From CAVPGP01 sp963704025 (lineage in GTDB: Bacteria > Actinomycetota > Thermoleophilia > Gaiellales > Gaiellaceae), in contig CAVPGP010000002.1 in NCBI GenBank assembly GCA_963704025.1, forward strand, positions 1 through 64,000: 64,000 nucleotides of DNA, read 5' to 3'. Position 1 is the first letter of the stretch, and every line of letters begins with the position of its first letter. Below, piece by piece: positions 43,030 to 52,254 of this stretch. The position numbers and the translations under genes were made by a program. A model generated the notes under the pieces. It worked only from the letters and a program-made list of their open reading frames with translations. It ran no database searches and was not told the DNA's origin.

Positions 43030-44548
43030 GGGTTCGAACGCCGTCGCCCGCCTCGCCGAGCGGGTCGCGGAGCTTGCTGGAACGCCCGTCGAGCTGGAGC
43101 GTCCGTCCGATCCGGAGCACGGCGATTACGCGACGAACGTCGCGCTCCGCGCCGCGCGCGAGCGGGGTCGGCCGCCGCGCGAGCTCGCCGCCGAGCTCGC
43201 CGAGCGGGTCTCGGCCCTGCCGGAGGTCGCGCGCGCCGAGGTCGCGGGGCCCGGCTTCGTGAACCTCTTTGTCACGGACGCGTTCCTCGGCGAGCTGCTG
43301 GCCGGGGTGGGCCCCGACTACGGCGCCGGCTCGGCGGCGACGCCGGAGCGCATCCAGGTGGAGCTCGTCTCGGCGAACCCGACGGGGCCGATCACCGTTG
43401 CGTCCGCCCGCAACGGCGCCTACGGCGACTCGGTCGCACGCCTGCTGGCCTACGCGGGCCACGACGTCGAGCGCGAGTACTACTACAACGACGCCGGCCG
43501 CCAGATGGAGCTCTTCCGGGAGTCGGTGGAGGCGATCCGGCGCGGGGAGGAACCGCCCCCGGACGGCTACGGCGGCGCGTACATGCAGGAGCTCGCCGCA
43601 GCCGAAGGCGACCCGGTGCCGCCCATGCTGAAGCGGATCGAGGAGTCGCTCGAGCGCTTCCGGGTCCACTTCGACACGTGGGCCCTCCAGAGCACGCTCG
43701 AGGACGAGGTCCCGGCCGCGATCGCCCGGATCGCCGACACCTACGAGGGCGAGGGCACGCTGTGGGCGCGCACGAGCGCGCACGGCGACGACAAGGACCG
43801 CCCGCTCATCCGCTCCTCCGACGGGTCGTACCTCTACTTCGCGGCCGACGCCGCGTACATGCTCGACAAGTTTCGTCGCGGCTTCGAGCGGCTCGTCTAC
43901 GTGCTGGGCCACGACCATCACGGGTACCAGCGCCGGCTCAAGGCGCTCGCCTCGCTGCTCGGGCTCGACCCGGAGCGGATCGAGGTTCTGCTCTACCAGC
44001 TGGTGACGGTGACGAGGCACGGCGAGCAGGCGAAGATGTCGAAGCGCTCGGGCGACGTCGTCTTCCTGGACGAGCTGATCGACGAGATCGGCGTCGACGC
44101 CGCGCGCTGGTACCTGGTCGACCGGGGGCACGACCAGGCGATCGAGATCGACGTCGACCTGGCGAAGGAGAAGTCGCGCAAGAACCCCGTCTACTACGTC
44201 CAGTACTCCTACGCGCGCGCGGCGGGCATCTTCCGCGAGGCGGGGGACGCCCAGCTCGACCCGACGCCGGCGCAGCCGCTCGAGCGCGAGGAGCGCGAGC
44301 TCGTGAAGCGGCTCGCCGAGTTCGCGGACGTCGTCGCGGAGGCGACCGAGCGCCGCGGGCCGCACGCGCTCCCCATCTACGCGATCCGCCTCGCCGACGA
44401 CTTCCACCGCTTCTACACCGAGCACACCGTTCTCGCCGAGAAGGGGGGGACGCACGAGCCGTTCCGGCTCGCGCTCGTGAAGGCGACGCAGGACGTGATC
44501 GCCCGCAGCCTCGAGGTGATCGGGGTCGAGGCGCCAGAGCGGATGTAG
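43019..44548 (+). CDS. argS: Arginyl-tRNA synthetase
   Basis: A 509-residue class I ArgRS: N-terminal Add-1 domain, VSANPTGPITVASARNGAYG, YYNDAGRQM, YVLGHDHHGYQRRLKALA, QAKMSKRSGDVV and the C-terminal anticodon-binding domain with YARAAGIFREAG. The HIGH signature, normally LHVGHGR here, is ITVASAR, so both histidines and the central glycine are replaced; KMSK is intact. TTG start overlaps the channel gene. It charges tRNA-Arg and is presumably essential. Confidence 0.95.
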   Translation: MPTRGSNAVARLAERVAELAGTPVELERPSDPEHGDYATNVALRAARERGRPPRELAAELAERVSALPEVARAEVAGPGFVNLFVTDAFLGELLAGVGPDYGAGSAATPERIQVELVSANPTGPITVASARNGAYGDSVARLLAYAGHDVEREYYYNDAGRQMELFRESVEAIRRGEEPPPDGYGGAYMQELAAAEGDPVPPMLKRIEESLERFRVHFDTWALQSTLEDEVPAAIARIADTYEGEGTLWARTSAHGDDKDRPLIRSSDGSYLYFAADAAYMLDKFRRGFERLVYVLGHDHHGYQRRLKALASLLGLDPERIEVLLYQLVTVTRHGEQAKMSKRSGDVVFLDELIDEIGVDAARWYLVDRGHDQAIEIDVDLAKEKSRKNPVYYVQYSYARAAGIFREAGDAQLDPTPAQPLEREERELVKRLAEFADVVAEATERRGPHALPIYAIRLADDFHRFYTEHTVLAEKGGTHEPFRLALVKATQDVIARSLEVIGVEAPERM

Positions 44549-44569
44549 GCGCACGGAGGGGACGGAGGT

Positions 44570-44848
44570 CTACGCGGGCGCTCGTCGGGCCACGGCCACC
44601 GTCCCGGAGGCGAGCAACGCGTAGGCGAAGCCTGCGAAGACGATGCGGTACACGGCCTCGCGGCGATGCCACCCGTGCTCGATCGCCGTCGTCTGCGGCT
44701 GGTCGCAGTACAGGCCGCGGTTGACGCAGAACCAGGTGGCCACGTCTGCCTGACGCATCCGGTGGTTCTTCCACCGGTGGTCGACGGTCGCGAGCGCCGC
44801 CGTCGCGAGCGCGCCCGCGGCGAGCAGCATGACGAGCCGCCGCGTCAT
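44570..44848 (-). CDS. Small membrane protein of unknown function
   Basis: A 92-residue protein with an N-terminal signal/anchor helix (LVMLLAAGALATAALATV), a loop with two cysteines (FCVNRGLYC, probably a disulfide outside the membrane) and a C-terminal TM helix (IVFAGFAYALLASGTVAV). Family not recognised. An in-frame GTG six codons upstream is an alternative start. Convergent with argS. Confidence 0.65.
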   Translation of the reverse strand: MTRRLVMLLAAGALATAALATVDHRWKNHRMRQADVATWFCVNRGLYCDQPQTTAIEHGWHRREAVYRIVFAGFAYALLASGTVAVARRAPA

Positions 44849-44927
44849 GTGAGGCCGCCTGATCACCCGGCTGCAGGATGGCCGACCCACTAGCGCGGCG
44901 CAACCCCGGTGTCGTATCATTCGCCAC

Positions 44928-45086
44928 GTGAAGCGCGTGCTCCTGAGCATCACCGCCGCCGTCGCGCTCGCCGCAGGATTCGCACCAGCCGTCTCCAGCT
45001 CGGCCGGGACGCCGTCGGCGCCCCCGGCTGCGCCGCACCACGACGGCCAGTGCCCGTTCTCGTCGGGCTCCGGCTCCGACGTCTGA
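44928..45086 (+). CDS. Very small secreted peptide
   Basis: A 52-residue product starting with GTG: a signal peptide (VLLSITAAVALAAGFAPAVS) and a short mature part rich in Pro, Ser, Gly and His with a single Cys near the end (HHDGQCPFSSGSG). TATCAT lies 7 nt before the GTG, the same spacing as other promoters here, which supports it as a gene. The single Cys could dimerise the peptide or bind metal with the His pair. No family recognised. Confidence 0.5.
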   Translation: MKRVLLSITAAVALAAGFAPAVSSSAGTPSAPPAAPHHDGQCPFSSGSGSDV

Positions 45087-45105
45087 GGCGGGCGGCTAGC
45101 CCCGC

Positions 45106-46053
45106 CTAGGACGGTTCGGCCGTTCCGCCCTCGTAGATCCGGCGGACGATCTCCTCGATGTCCGGCTCGCGGATCGTCAGGTCGACGAGACGCGCCCGCG
45201 CAGCCACCTCGGCGGTGAGCTGCGCCGCCGAGCCGTGGAAGCGCAGCCACTGCCGCGGACCGTCGACCCGCTCGACACGGGCGCCGGGCACCTCGAGCGG
45301 CGGCGCGGGCTCCTCCAGGTCGACGACGAGCGTCCGCTCCTCGCCGTAGCGCGACTTCAGCTCCTCGATGCCGCCGTCGTAGATCACGTGCCCATGGTCG
45401 ATGATCAGGATCCGCTCGCAGAGCCGCTCGATGTCGGACAGGTCGTGCGTCGTCAGCATCACCGTCACGCCGCGCTCGCGGTTGATCTCCGCCAGGAACT
45501 CGCGCACCCGCTGCCGCGCGATCACGTCCAGCCCGATCGTCGGCTCGTCGAGGAAGACGACCTCCGGGTCGTGGAGGAGCGACGCGACGAGCTCGCCGCG
45601 GATGCGCTGGCCCAGCGACAGCTGCCGCACAGGCGTCGCGAGGAAGGGATCGAGATCCAGCAGCTTCCGGAACGAGGCGAGGTTCTCGCGGTAGCGGTCG
45701 GCCGGCACCTTGTAGATGTGCCGCAGCAGCTCGAACGAGTCCTGGAGCGGCAGGTCCCACCAGAGTTGGATCCGCTGCCCGAACATGGCGCCGATCCGGC
45801 GGGCGAGCTGGATCCGCTCCCGCGACGGCTCGAGTCCCGCGACCCGCACGTGCCCGTCGGTGGGCACGAGGATCCCCGTGAGCATCTTCACCGTGGTCGA
45901 CTTGCCGGCGCCGTTCGGCCCGATGTAGCCGATCATGTGGCCGCGCTCGACCGAGAACGAGACGCCTGCCACCGCCTCGACGACCCGCCGCTTCGACCGC
46001 ACTCGACCCTCGCGGACTGCGAACCGCTTCGAGAGGTTCTCGACCTCGATCAT
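45106..46053 (-). CDS. ABC transporter ATP-binding protein
   Basis: A 315-residue ABC ATPase: Walker A IGPNGAGKSTTVKML, Q-loop GQRIQLWWDLP, signature LSLGQRIRGE, Walker B VVFLDEPTIGLD, H-loop TTHDLSDIE, plus a 75-residue C-terminal extension typical of ABC-2 exporters. With the two permeases upstream it forms an ABC-2 (PF06182-type) efflux or polymer exporter. The ATG at 46053 overlaps the stop of the permease gene. Substrate unknown. Confidence 0.93.
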   Translation of the reverse strand: MIEVENLSKRFAVREGRVRSKRRVVEAVAGVSFSVERGHMIGYIGPNGAGKSTTVKMLTGILVPTDGHVRVAGLEPSRERIQLARRIGAMFGQRIQLWWDLPLQDSFELLRHIYKVPADRYRENLASFRKLLDLDPFLATPVRQLSLGQRIRGELVASLLHDPEVVFLDEPTIGLDVIARQRVREFLAEINRERGVTVMLTTHDLSDIERLCERILIIDHGHVIYDGGIEELKSRYGEERTLVVDLEEPAPPLEVPGARVERVDGPRQWLRFHGSAAQLTAEVAARARLVDLTIREPDIEEIVRRIYEGGTAEPS

Positions 46054-46858
46054 CAACTGCCCGTGCTCCGGTAGCGCCGCACCGCGCCCTGCCAGAGGAG
46101 CGAGGCGGCGCACGATGCGACGACGGCGACCAGCGGCGAGATGAACTGGATCACCTGCGGCAGGCCGAACGGGTCGTCCTTGCCGAGGATGTAGAGCGAG
46201 GGGAAGTAGCACACGAACGCGATCGGGATGAAGTAGGCGAGCAGCCGCCGCAGCCACGTCCCGTAGATGTCGATCGGGTACTGCGCGAGGAACGTGCCGC
46301 CGTACGTGAAGCCGTTCGTGAACTCGCCGCCCTCCGTCGTCCAGAACGCGATGCACGAGCCGGCGATCCAGATCGCGCCGAAGATCACCGCGGCCGAGGG
46401 GATCATCACGACGAAAAGCGCCACGCGGCCCGGTGTCCAGTCGACATGGAGGTGGCTGAGCGCGTAGACGAGCACGAGGACGCCCTGCAGGAGCTTGCCC
46501 ACCTTGCCGCAGGCTCAGCTCCGAGGTGACCACCTGGAAGAGCGTGCTTCGCGGCCGCAGCGAGCAGGACGTCGAAGGTGCCGTCGCGGATTTTCTGCGG
46601 GAAGACGTCGAGATAGCCGATCACGACGTCGGTGAGCGCGAACGAGATCGACGAGAGCGCGTAGAGGAACGCGACCTCGTGCACGTTCCAGTCGGCGAGC
46701 TCCGTGACGTTGTGGAAGATCACGAGCACCGCGAGGAAGTCGAGGAACGAGATCAGGAACGCGCCGAGGATGTCGAGCGCGAACGAGGTCCGGTACTGGA
46801 GCTGCGAGCGCAGCTGCGCGCCGAGCAGGCGCCGGTAGAGGAGGAGCGCGTCAGCCAC
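46053..46858 (-). CDS. ABC-2 family permease, interrupted by two extra bases
   Basis: About 267 residues in three frames. The N-terminal part (ALLLYRRLLGAQLRSQLQYR ... VFPQKIRDGTFDVLL), a middle piece (STLFQVVTSELSLRQ) and the C-terminal part (GKLLQGVLVLVYALSHLHVD ... FISPLVAVVASCAAS) are all ABC2_membrane_6-type. Shifts fall near 46552-46555 and 46504; each is cured by removing one base. Length 806 nt is 3n+2, as two insertions predict. Six TM segments. Start overlaps the next permease gene. Confidence 0.85.
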
Positions 46859-47642
46859 CCTGGATCACCAGCTTCCGTGTCCCCGCCGCGAAGGCGAGGC
46901 GCACGAGGCCGAGCATCACCGCGGCCCAGAGCGCCTGCAGGGCGAGCACCGCGGCGAGACCGGCGCCGGTGTGCTTCCCGAGGTAGACGTCGATCGGCAC
47001 CTGCACCATCGAGGCGAAGGGCAGCGCGTGCGCGATCGCCGCCAGCCAGTCCGGGAAGAACGTGATCGGGAGGATCATCCCCGAGAAGAAGAGCGAGACG
47101 ACGAGCGCGACGGTCAGGACTCCGCGGTAGTCGAGCAGCCAGAAAGCAGCCGCGTTGTAGAGCAGCCGGAAGCCGAGGCTGACCACGACGCCGAGCGTGA
47201 GGCTGACGAAGAACGCCAGCCAGAGCAGCGGCGAGTCGGGGAACCGGAGGTCGAAGACCAGCGCGCCGAGGATGAAGGGCGGGATGCCGCGGAAGACGAA
47301 GTGGTACGGCGCGCGCCCGAGGTCGAACGCGAGCCAGTACCGCTCCGGGTGCAGCGGCCGTGCAAGGTCGGTCGCGATCGAGCCGTCGCGGATGCGCAGC
47401 GCCAGCTCCTGCCAGCCGAAGATGTAGACGGTCATGATCATGGCCTGCGCCAGCCAGACGTACGTGACCGCGTCGCGCGCGTCGTAGTTGCCGACCTCGA
47501 CCCGGTTCTGGAAGACCGCCAGCAGGATGTAGGCCTGCATGAACCCGAAGACCGTGTTCGTGAAGATGCCGGCGGCGGTCGCGGCCGGATAGGCGGCATA
47601 GCGGCGGTAGCCGCGTTTGGCGATCTCCCAGTCGAGGCGCAC
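46851..47642 (-). CDS. ABC-2 family permease
   Basis: A 263-residue permease with six TM segments and the family motif LRIRDGSIATDLARPLHPERYWLAFD, paralogous to the downstream permease. The two would form a heterodimer with the ATPase at 45106-46053. GTG start, with TAGAAT 9 nt upstream. First gene of the exporter operon. Confidence 0.9.
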   Translation of the reverse strand: MRLDWEIAKRGYRRYAAYPAATAAGIFTNTVFGFMQAYILLAVFQNRVEVGNYDARDAVTYVWLAQAMIMTVYIFGWQELALRIRDGSIATDLARPLHPERYWLAFDLGRAPYHFVFRGIPPFILGALVFDLRFPDSPLLWLAFFVSLTLGVVVSLGFRLLYNAAAFWLLDYRGVLTVALVVSLFFSGMILPITFFPDWLAAIAHALPFASMVQVPIDVYLGKHTGAGLAAVLALQALWAAVMLGLVRLAFAAGTRKLVIQGG

Positions 47643-47680
47643 CGGCGCGCGATTCTACGGTGCGGGGCGGTCCGCCCCGG

Positions 47681-48241
47681 CTAGCCGGTCGCGGCGGGCA
47701 CGGCGCCGGCGCCCGCCGGCGACCAGCCGTTCGCGAGCCAGCGCCCCTCGCGGGAGAGGAGCTCGAGGTAGAACGCGGACGGCGGCCAGTCAGCCGCGCG
47801 CGAGCGCAGCGCGACGAGCAGAACGACGCGATGCTCGTTCTGCTGGACGATGCGGATGCCCGTCCGGCTCCACACGATGTTCAGGAACGGTTGGACGGGG
47901 ATCGAGCCCGTCATCCAGTCGGCGCAGGTCAGGTCCTCGCGGAGCGTGGCGGTCACGAGCCCGTACGAGCGCTCGACGTGCCTCCGCGCGACCGCGGTCT
48001 GCACGAAGGTCGACGCCGCGCGCATCGGGTCGCGGTCCGCCGCCGGAGCGGTGCACGGCGACCCCGGCCCGATAGCGGAGCGCGCGAAGAGCACTCCGGC
48101 ACCGATGCTCACGAGGAGCAGCGCGAGGAATCCGTACCCCAGGAAAAGCGCCCGCCTTCCGATCGGCCGATCTTCGCTCGTCAGGGTGGTCGTGACAAGT
48201 CGTATCGAGGGGCCACGATGGGCCGACCGGCCATCTTGCAT
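47681..48241 (-). CDS. Membrane-anchored extracytoplasmic protein
   Basis: About 186 residues: a cytoplasmic lead, one TM helix (ALFLGYGFLALLLVSIGAGVLF) and an outward domain with two Cys (GSPCTAPAA, DLTCADWM) and NTF2-like texture (DPMRAASTFVQTAVARRHVE ... HRVVLLVALRSRAADWPPSA). Function unknown. ATG 48241 is chosen; a longer reading would overlap the divergent glpX start. Confidence 0.68.
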   Translation of the reverse strand: MQDGRSAHRGPSIRLVTTTLTSEDRPIGRRALFLGYGFLALLLVSIGAGVLFARSAIGPGSPCTAPAADRDPMRAASTFVQTAVARRHVERSYGLVTATLREDLTCADWMTGSIPVQPFLNIVWSRTGIRIVQQNEHRVVLLVALRSRAADWPPSAFYLELLSREGRWLANGWSPAGAGAVPAATG

Positions 48242-48266
48242 AGGATCACGGCCGGTGAGTGGCGCC

Positions 48267-49277
48267 GTGAACATCCCCGCACCGAGCTCGGGGACGAAGC
48301 CCGGACCGCAACCTCGCGCTGGAGCTCGTCCGCGTCACCGAGGCCGCGGCGATGGCGTCGGGGCGCTGGGTCGGCCGCGGCGACAAGATCGCCGCCGACC
48401 AGGCTGCGGTCGACGCGATGCGGATCATGCTCGACACGGTCTCGATGGCCGGCGTCGTCGTGATCGGCGAGGGCGAGAAGGACGAGGCGCCGATGCTCTT
48501 CAACGGCGAGGAGGTCGGCGACGGGCACGGCGCCGTCGGTCGACGTGGCCGTCGACCCGCTCGAAGGGACGCGGCTGTGCGCGAACGGCATGCCGGGCGC
48601 GATCGCCGTGATCGCGCTCGCGGAGCGCGGCTCGATGTTCTTCCCAGGCGCCGCCGTCTACATGGAGAAGATCGCCGTGGGAGCGGACGCCATCGACGTC
48701 GTCGACATCGACGCCTCGCCGGGGGACAACGTGCGCGCCGTCGCCGAGGTGAAGAACATCAGGCCGCAGGACGTCACCGTCGTCGTCCTCGACCGCCCCC
48801 GCCACGAGCGGCTGATCGGCGAGCTGCGCGACACCGGGGCGAAGGTGAACCTGATCACGGACGGCGACGTCGCGCCCGGCGATCGCCGCGGCGCAGCCGC
48901 GCACCGGCGTGCACATGCTCTACGGGATCGGCGGCACGCCGGAGGGCGTCATCTCCGCCGCCGCGCTCAAGTGCGTCGGCGGCGGCATCGTCGGCCGGCT
49001 CTGGCCGCGCGACGACGAGGAGCGGCAGGCGCTCGTCGACGCCGGCTTCGACCCGGACAAGGTGCTTTCCACGGACGACCTCGTTCGCAGCGAGAACGTC
49101 TTCGTCGCGGCGACCGGCGTCACGAGCGGCGCCCTCCTGCGCGGCGTCCGCTACACGCGCGACCCGGAGATCGTCACCGACTCGATCGTGATGCGCGGCG
49201 CCTCCGGCACGGTCCGCCGCATCGAGGCGCGCCACAAGGCCGAGAAGCTGCGGCAGTTCACGGGCCGCGACTATTGA
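48267..49277 (+). CDS. glpX: Class II fructose-1,6-bisphosphatase GlpX, interrupted by three extra bases
   Basis: The four pieces together give a normal GlpX of about 335 residues: NLALELVRVTEAAAMASGRW, GRGDKIAADQAAVDAMR, VIGEGEKDEAPMLFNGE, SVDVAVDPLEGTRLCANGMP, ITDGDVAP and GGTPEGVISAAALKCVGG. Frame changes fall at CCGGAC (48301-48306), ACGGCG (48527-48532) and CCGGCG (48886-48891); deleting one G at each restores a single frame from GTG 48267 to TGA 49275-49277. It dephosphorylates fructose-1,6-bisphosphate in gluconeogenesis. Confidence 0.9.
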
Positions 49278-49867
49278 GCGCCCCCGTCGCGCCGTACCCG
49301 CCGGACCTGCCCGAGGACGCCGCCGAGGCCGAGATCCCCGGCGGGCGCCTCCACGACCTGCGGCTCGCCGAGACGCGGCTCGCGGCGGCGGATCTCTCGG
49401 CCCGGGCGGCGTCCGGGCTCGACCTGCGCGACGTCGAGGTCCGCGACGGCGACTGGTCGACGCTTCGCGCCGACCGCGCCTCGCTGACGCGAGTGGAGGC
49501 GTCAGGGCTGCGCGCAACCGGCGTCGAGCTCGGCGAGGCGGCGCTGTGCGACGTCGTCTTCACCGAATGCCGCCTCGACCTGAGCTCCTTTCGGCACGCG
49601 ACGCTCGAGCGCGTCGTCTTCCGCGACTGCCGGCTCGAGGAGGCGGACTTCTACGGCGCCACCATGAGCTCCGTGCTCCTCGAGCGGACGAGGCTCGTGG
49701 GCGCGACCGTCGAGGCCGCCACCTTCGAGAGCTGCGAGCTGCGCGGCTGCGAGCTGGAGGGCCTCCGCGGCGTCGAGCGCCTCCGCGGCGTCCGCATGCC
49801 GTGGCCCGACGTCGTGCAGCTCGCAGGCGCCCTCGCCGCCGCGGCGGGGATCGAGGTCGTGGACTAG
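49274..49867 (+). CDS. Pentapeptide-repeat protein
   Basis: A 197-residue protein built largely of pentapeptide repeats (A/C-D/N-L-x-x type): LRLAETRLAAADLSARAAS, TECRLDLSSFRHATLERVVF, DCRLEEADFYGATM, LERTRLVGATVEAATFESCE. These fold as a quadrilateral beta-helix; some relatives mimic DNA and protect gyrase, but the role here is unknown. TTG start overlaps the glpX TGA. Its end overlaps the convergent aldolase stop by four bases. Confidence 0.82.
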   Translation: MSAPVAPYPPDLPEDAAEAEIPGGRLHDLRLAETRLAAADLSARAASGLDLRDVEVRDGDWSTLRADRASLTRVEASGLRATGVELGEAALCDVVFTECRLDLSSFRHATLERVVFRDCRLEEADFYGATMSSVLLERTRLVGATVEAATFESCELRGCELEGLRGVERLRGVRMPWPDVVQLAGALAAAAGIEVVD

Positions 49868-50901
49868 GCCCTCGCGCCCGCCTTCTGCTCGAGCTCCGGC
49901 GACCACGAACCGCTGCGGGCGAGGCTGTTCATCTCGGCCCGGTGCCGGAACGCGGCCTGCCCGGCTGCGACGTTCTCCTTCTGGCCGACCCAGGCCTTCA
50001 GCGCCGGCGCCTGCAGCGCGCGGCCGTACGAGAACGAGAACTCCCACGGCAGCGGCCCCATGGCGTTCATGGCGTTCAGGTGCGCGGTCGCGTCCTCGTC
50101 CGACTGCCCGCCGGAGAGGAAGACGATCCCGGGCACGGCGGCCGGCACGTGGTGCTTGAAGCACTTGATCGTCAGCTCGGCCACCTTCTGCACGTCGGCC
50201 TTCTCCGGCGCGCCGTAGCCGGAGAGGACCATGTTCGGCTTCAAGAGCGACCCCTCGCACTTGATCCGCTGGTCGTGCACCTCCGTGTAGACGGCGTTCA
50301 GCACACGGGACGTGACCCGGTACGACGTCTCGATCGTGTGGTCGCCGTCCATCAGCACCTCGGGCTCGATGATCGGCACGATCCCCGCCTCCTGGCAGAG
50401 CCCCGCGTACCGGGCGAGCGCGTGCGCGTTCGTCCAGATCGCGTAGTCGCTCGGCTTGTGAGCGGTCTCGTCGATGGAGTAGGTGGCGCGCCACTTGGCG
50501 AACCTGGCGCCCAGCCCGCGGTACTCCTCAAGGCGCTCGCGCAGCCCGTCCAGGCCCTCGGTGATCGTCTCCCCGGGCGCATTGGCGAGCGGCTTGGCGC
50601 CGATGTCGACCTTGATCCCGGGGATGATCCCCTTGCTCTCCAAGAGCTCCGGGAAGGGCGTCCCGTCGATCGCCGTCTGGCGGATCGTCTCGTCGAAGAG
50701 GATGACGCCGCTGATGTACTGCTCGGCGCCCTCTGTGGTGAACAGCATGTCGCGGTAGGCCTGCCGGTTCTCCTGGGTCGACTCGATCGAGATCGAGTCG
50801 AACCGCTTCTTGATCGTCGAGTCGCTCTCGTCCGCGGCCAGGATCCCCTTCCCCGGCGCGACGAGGGCGCGTGCGATCTCTTCAAGCGTCTGCTCGGGCA
50901 T
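49864..50901 (-). CDS. Class I fructose-bisphosphate aldolase
   Basis: A 345-residue class I (Schiff-base) aldolase: KGILAADESDSTIKKRF, FAKWRATYSI, IVPIIEPEVLMDG and the Schiff-base Lys region EGSLLKPNMVLSG, then PGIVFLSGGQSDEDAT. It cleaves or forms fructose-1,6-bisphosphate without metal. The neighbouring GlpX removes the 1-phosphate of the product, so together they drive gluconeogenesis. GAGGAGTTGAGGA precedes the ATG. Confidence 0.95.
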   Translation of the reverse strand: MPEQTLEEIARALVAPGKGILAADESDSTIKKRFDSISIESTQENRQAYRDMLFTTEGAEQYISGVILFDETIRQTAIDGTPFPELLESKGIIPGIKVDIGAKPLANAPGETITEGLDGLRERLEEYRGLGARFAKWRATYSIDETAHKPSDYAIWTNAHALARYAGLCQEAGIVPIIEPEVLMDGDHTIETSYRVTSRVLNAVYTEVHDQRIKCEGSLLKPNMVLSGYGAPEKADVQKVAELTIKCFKHHVPAAVPGIVFLSGGQSDEDATAHLNAMNAMGPLPWEFSFSYGRALQAPALKAWVGQKENVAAGQAAFRHRAEMNSLARSGSWSPELEQKAGARA

Positions 50902-51124
50902 TCCTCAACTCCTCGGAAGCGAAGTTCGGGTCTGCCCTGAAGTATCGCGCGTCAGCCGTCTCGCGCGTCAGCGCGGCGGACGTTTGCCCGTGGGCCTGTT
51001 CCAGAGGGCGCTCACCGGTCACCCTCGCGCGTGCGGTCACGTGTGCGGCTCATGACGAAGGAGATGCCCTGAACCGCGAAACCTTGCGCTCTGCCCGTGC
51101 CCGACCTGTGTCGCCGTGTGTGTC

Positions 51125-51304
51125 CTACGCCGCCGGCGCGCGCTGCTGGAGCAGCGCCTTGTGGAGCTGGTTCTGCCAGTAGACCAACGCGAGTCGATTG
51201 GCCTCGAGGGTCGCCGCGTCCTCCTCCGTGCGCCGCAGCTGCTGCCGCTCGAGCACCAGCCGATCGATGATCCGCCGAATGTCACCGATGTCCTGGATGC
51301 TCAT
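51125..51304 (-). CDS. Small helical protein
   Basis: A 59-residue, mostly helical protein (DIGDIRRIIDRLVLERQQLR, then EANRLALVYWQNQLHKALLQ). The ATG at 51304 has a good Shine-Dalgarno (GGGAGG, 6 nt away), which sets the start; a longer frame exists but is not needed. Family not recognised. It lies between the aldolase gene and tRNA-Gly, just outside the island. The 223 bp between it and the aldolase show nothing further. Confidence 0.65.
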   Translation of the reverse strand: MSIQDIGDIRRIIDRLVLERQQLRRTEEDAATLEANRLALVYWQNQLHKALLQQRAPAA

Positions 51305-51442
51305 GTCCTGCCTCCCTTCCAGTCGCAGCATGCGCCCGATGCCACGAGCCGACAACGCGACGGAAGTCGAGCTTTTCGGCCCGGCCCCACCCTTCGTCGA
51401 GTCGGCCGTCGCGGAGCCGCCCGGCTAGAATGGCCTCCGCAA

Positions 51443-51515
51443 GCGGGCGTAGCTCAGTTGGTAGAGCATCAGCTTCCCAAGCTGAGGGTCGTGGGTTCGA
51501 GCCCCATCGCCCGCT
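51443..51515 (+). tRNA. tRNA-Gly (anticodon CCC)
   Basis: A complete 73-nt tRNA: acceptor GCGGGCG/CGCCCGC, discriminator T, D-arm GCTC/GAGC, anticodon arm TCAGC/GCTGA with loop TTCCCAA (CCC reads GGG), T-arm GTGGG/CCCAT. TAGAAT at 51426-51431 is a likely -10. Its 3' half, from the anticodon loop onward, is repeated at 60683 and 61467, marking it as the target of the following island. Confidence 0.96.
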
Positions 51516-51517
51516 TC
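51474..51517 (+). repeat. Attachment-site repeat A (in tRNA-Gly)
   Basis: 44 bp from the anticodon loop to two bases past the tRNA, identical to 60683-60726 (offset 9,209 bp) and differing at two positions from 61467-61510. Confidence 0.9.
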
Positions 51518-51521
51518 AAGA

Positions 51522-52254
51522 AACCATGCGACGCAGAGCCGCACCAGCACGGGTGACGAGACCGGCGCGACGCCTCCCTCCCGTCTGCCTCGGCTGCTCG
51601 CCGCGGGAGGCGACCCGGAACGCGTCTCGTACGTCAGCGTCGAGCTCGACGAGGGCGGCATCGTCGTACTGCCGGACGACCTAAGCGACCTCGAGAAAGC
51701 CGTCCGCCAGACCGGCGCTCGGCTCGTCATCATCGACCCCGTCGTCGCCGCAATCGATACGACACTCGACGCCCACAAAGATCAGCACGTTCGCGCCATC
51801 CTCGGCCGGCTCGTCAAGCTCACCGAAGCAACCAACTGCGCAGTCGCCGCTGTCGGCCACCTGAACAAGACCCCGTCCAAAGACTGCTACATCCGGGTCG
51901 GCAACTCGGTCGTGTTCTGGAACGCAGCCCGCAGCGTCGTGCTCGTCACCGAAGACGAAGAGGACCGACTCGTCGCAAAGGTCAAGGCGAACTGGTCCCG
52001 CCGACGACCCATCCAACGCTCGCGCATCGACCCGATCATCCTCACCGACGAGCTCGACCCCGAGACCGGGAAGCCGATCGAGACCGCCCGCATGACCTTC
52101 GTCGAAGATGCCACCGAAGATGCCACCGACGTCGACCCCTCAACGCTCCTCGACGGACGCACGACCGAAGGCACGACCAAAGCCGACCTCGCCGCCGAGT
52201 TCCTTGAAGACGCACTCACCGACGGCGACTGGCACGAAAAGAAGGGCCTCGAGG
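51522..52254 (+). pseudogene. RepA-like AAA ATPase, central part only
   Basis: The frame reads AAGGDPERVSYVSVELDEGG, then Walker B in GARLVIIDPVVAAIDTTLD, AHKDQHVRAILGRLV, VGHLNKTPSKD and WNAARSVVLVT, then RRRPIQRSRIDPIIL up to DGDWHEKKGLE. These are the middle motifs of the RecA-fold (RepA/DnaB-like) ATPases found in tRNA-integrated actinobacterial elements. The Walker A half is missing: the frame is open into the tRNA with no start codon. At CTCGAG (52249-52254) the family sequence stops; its continuation lies inverted at 59716-59950. Confidence 0.78.
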
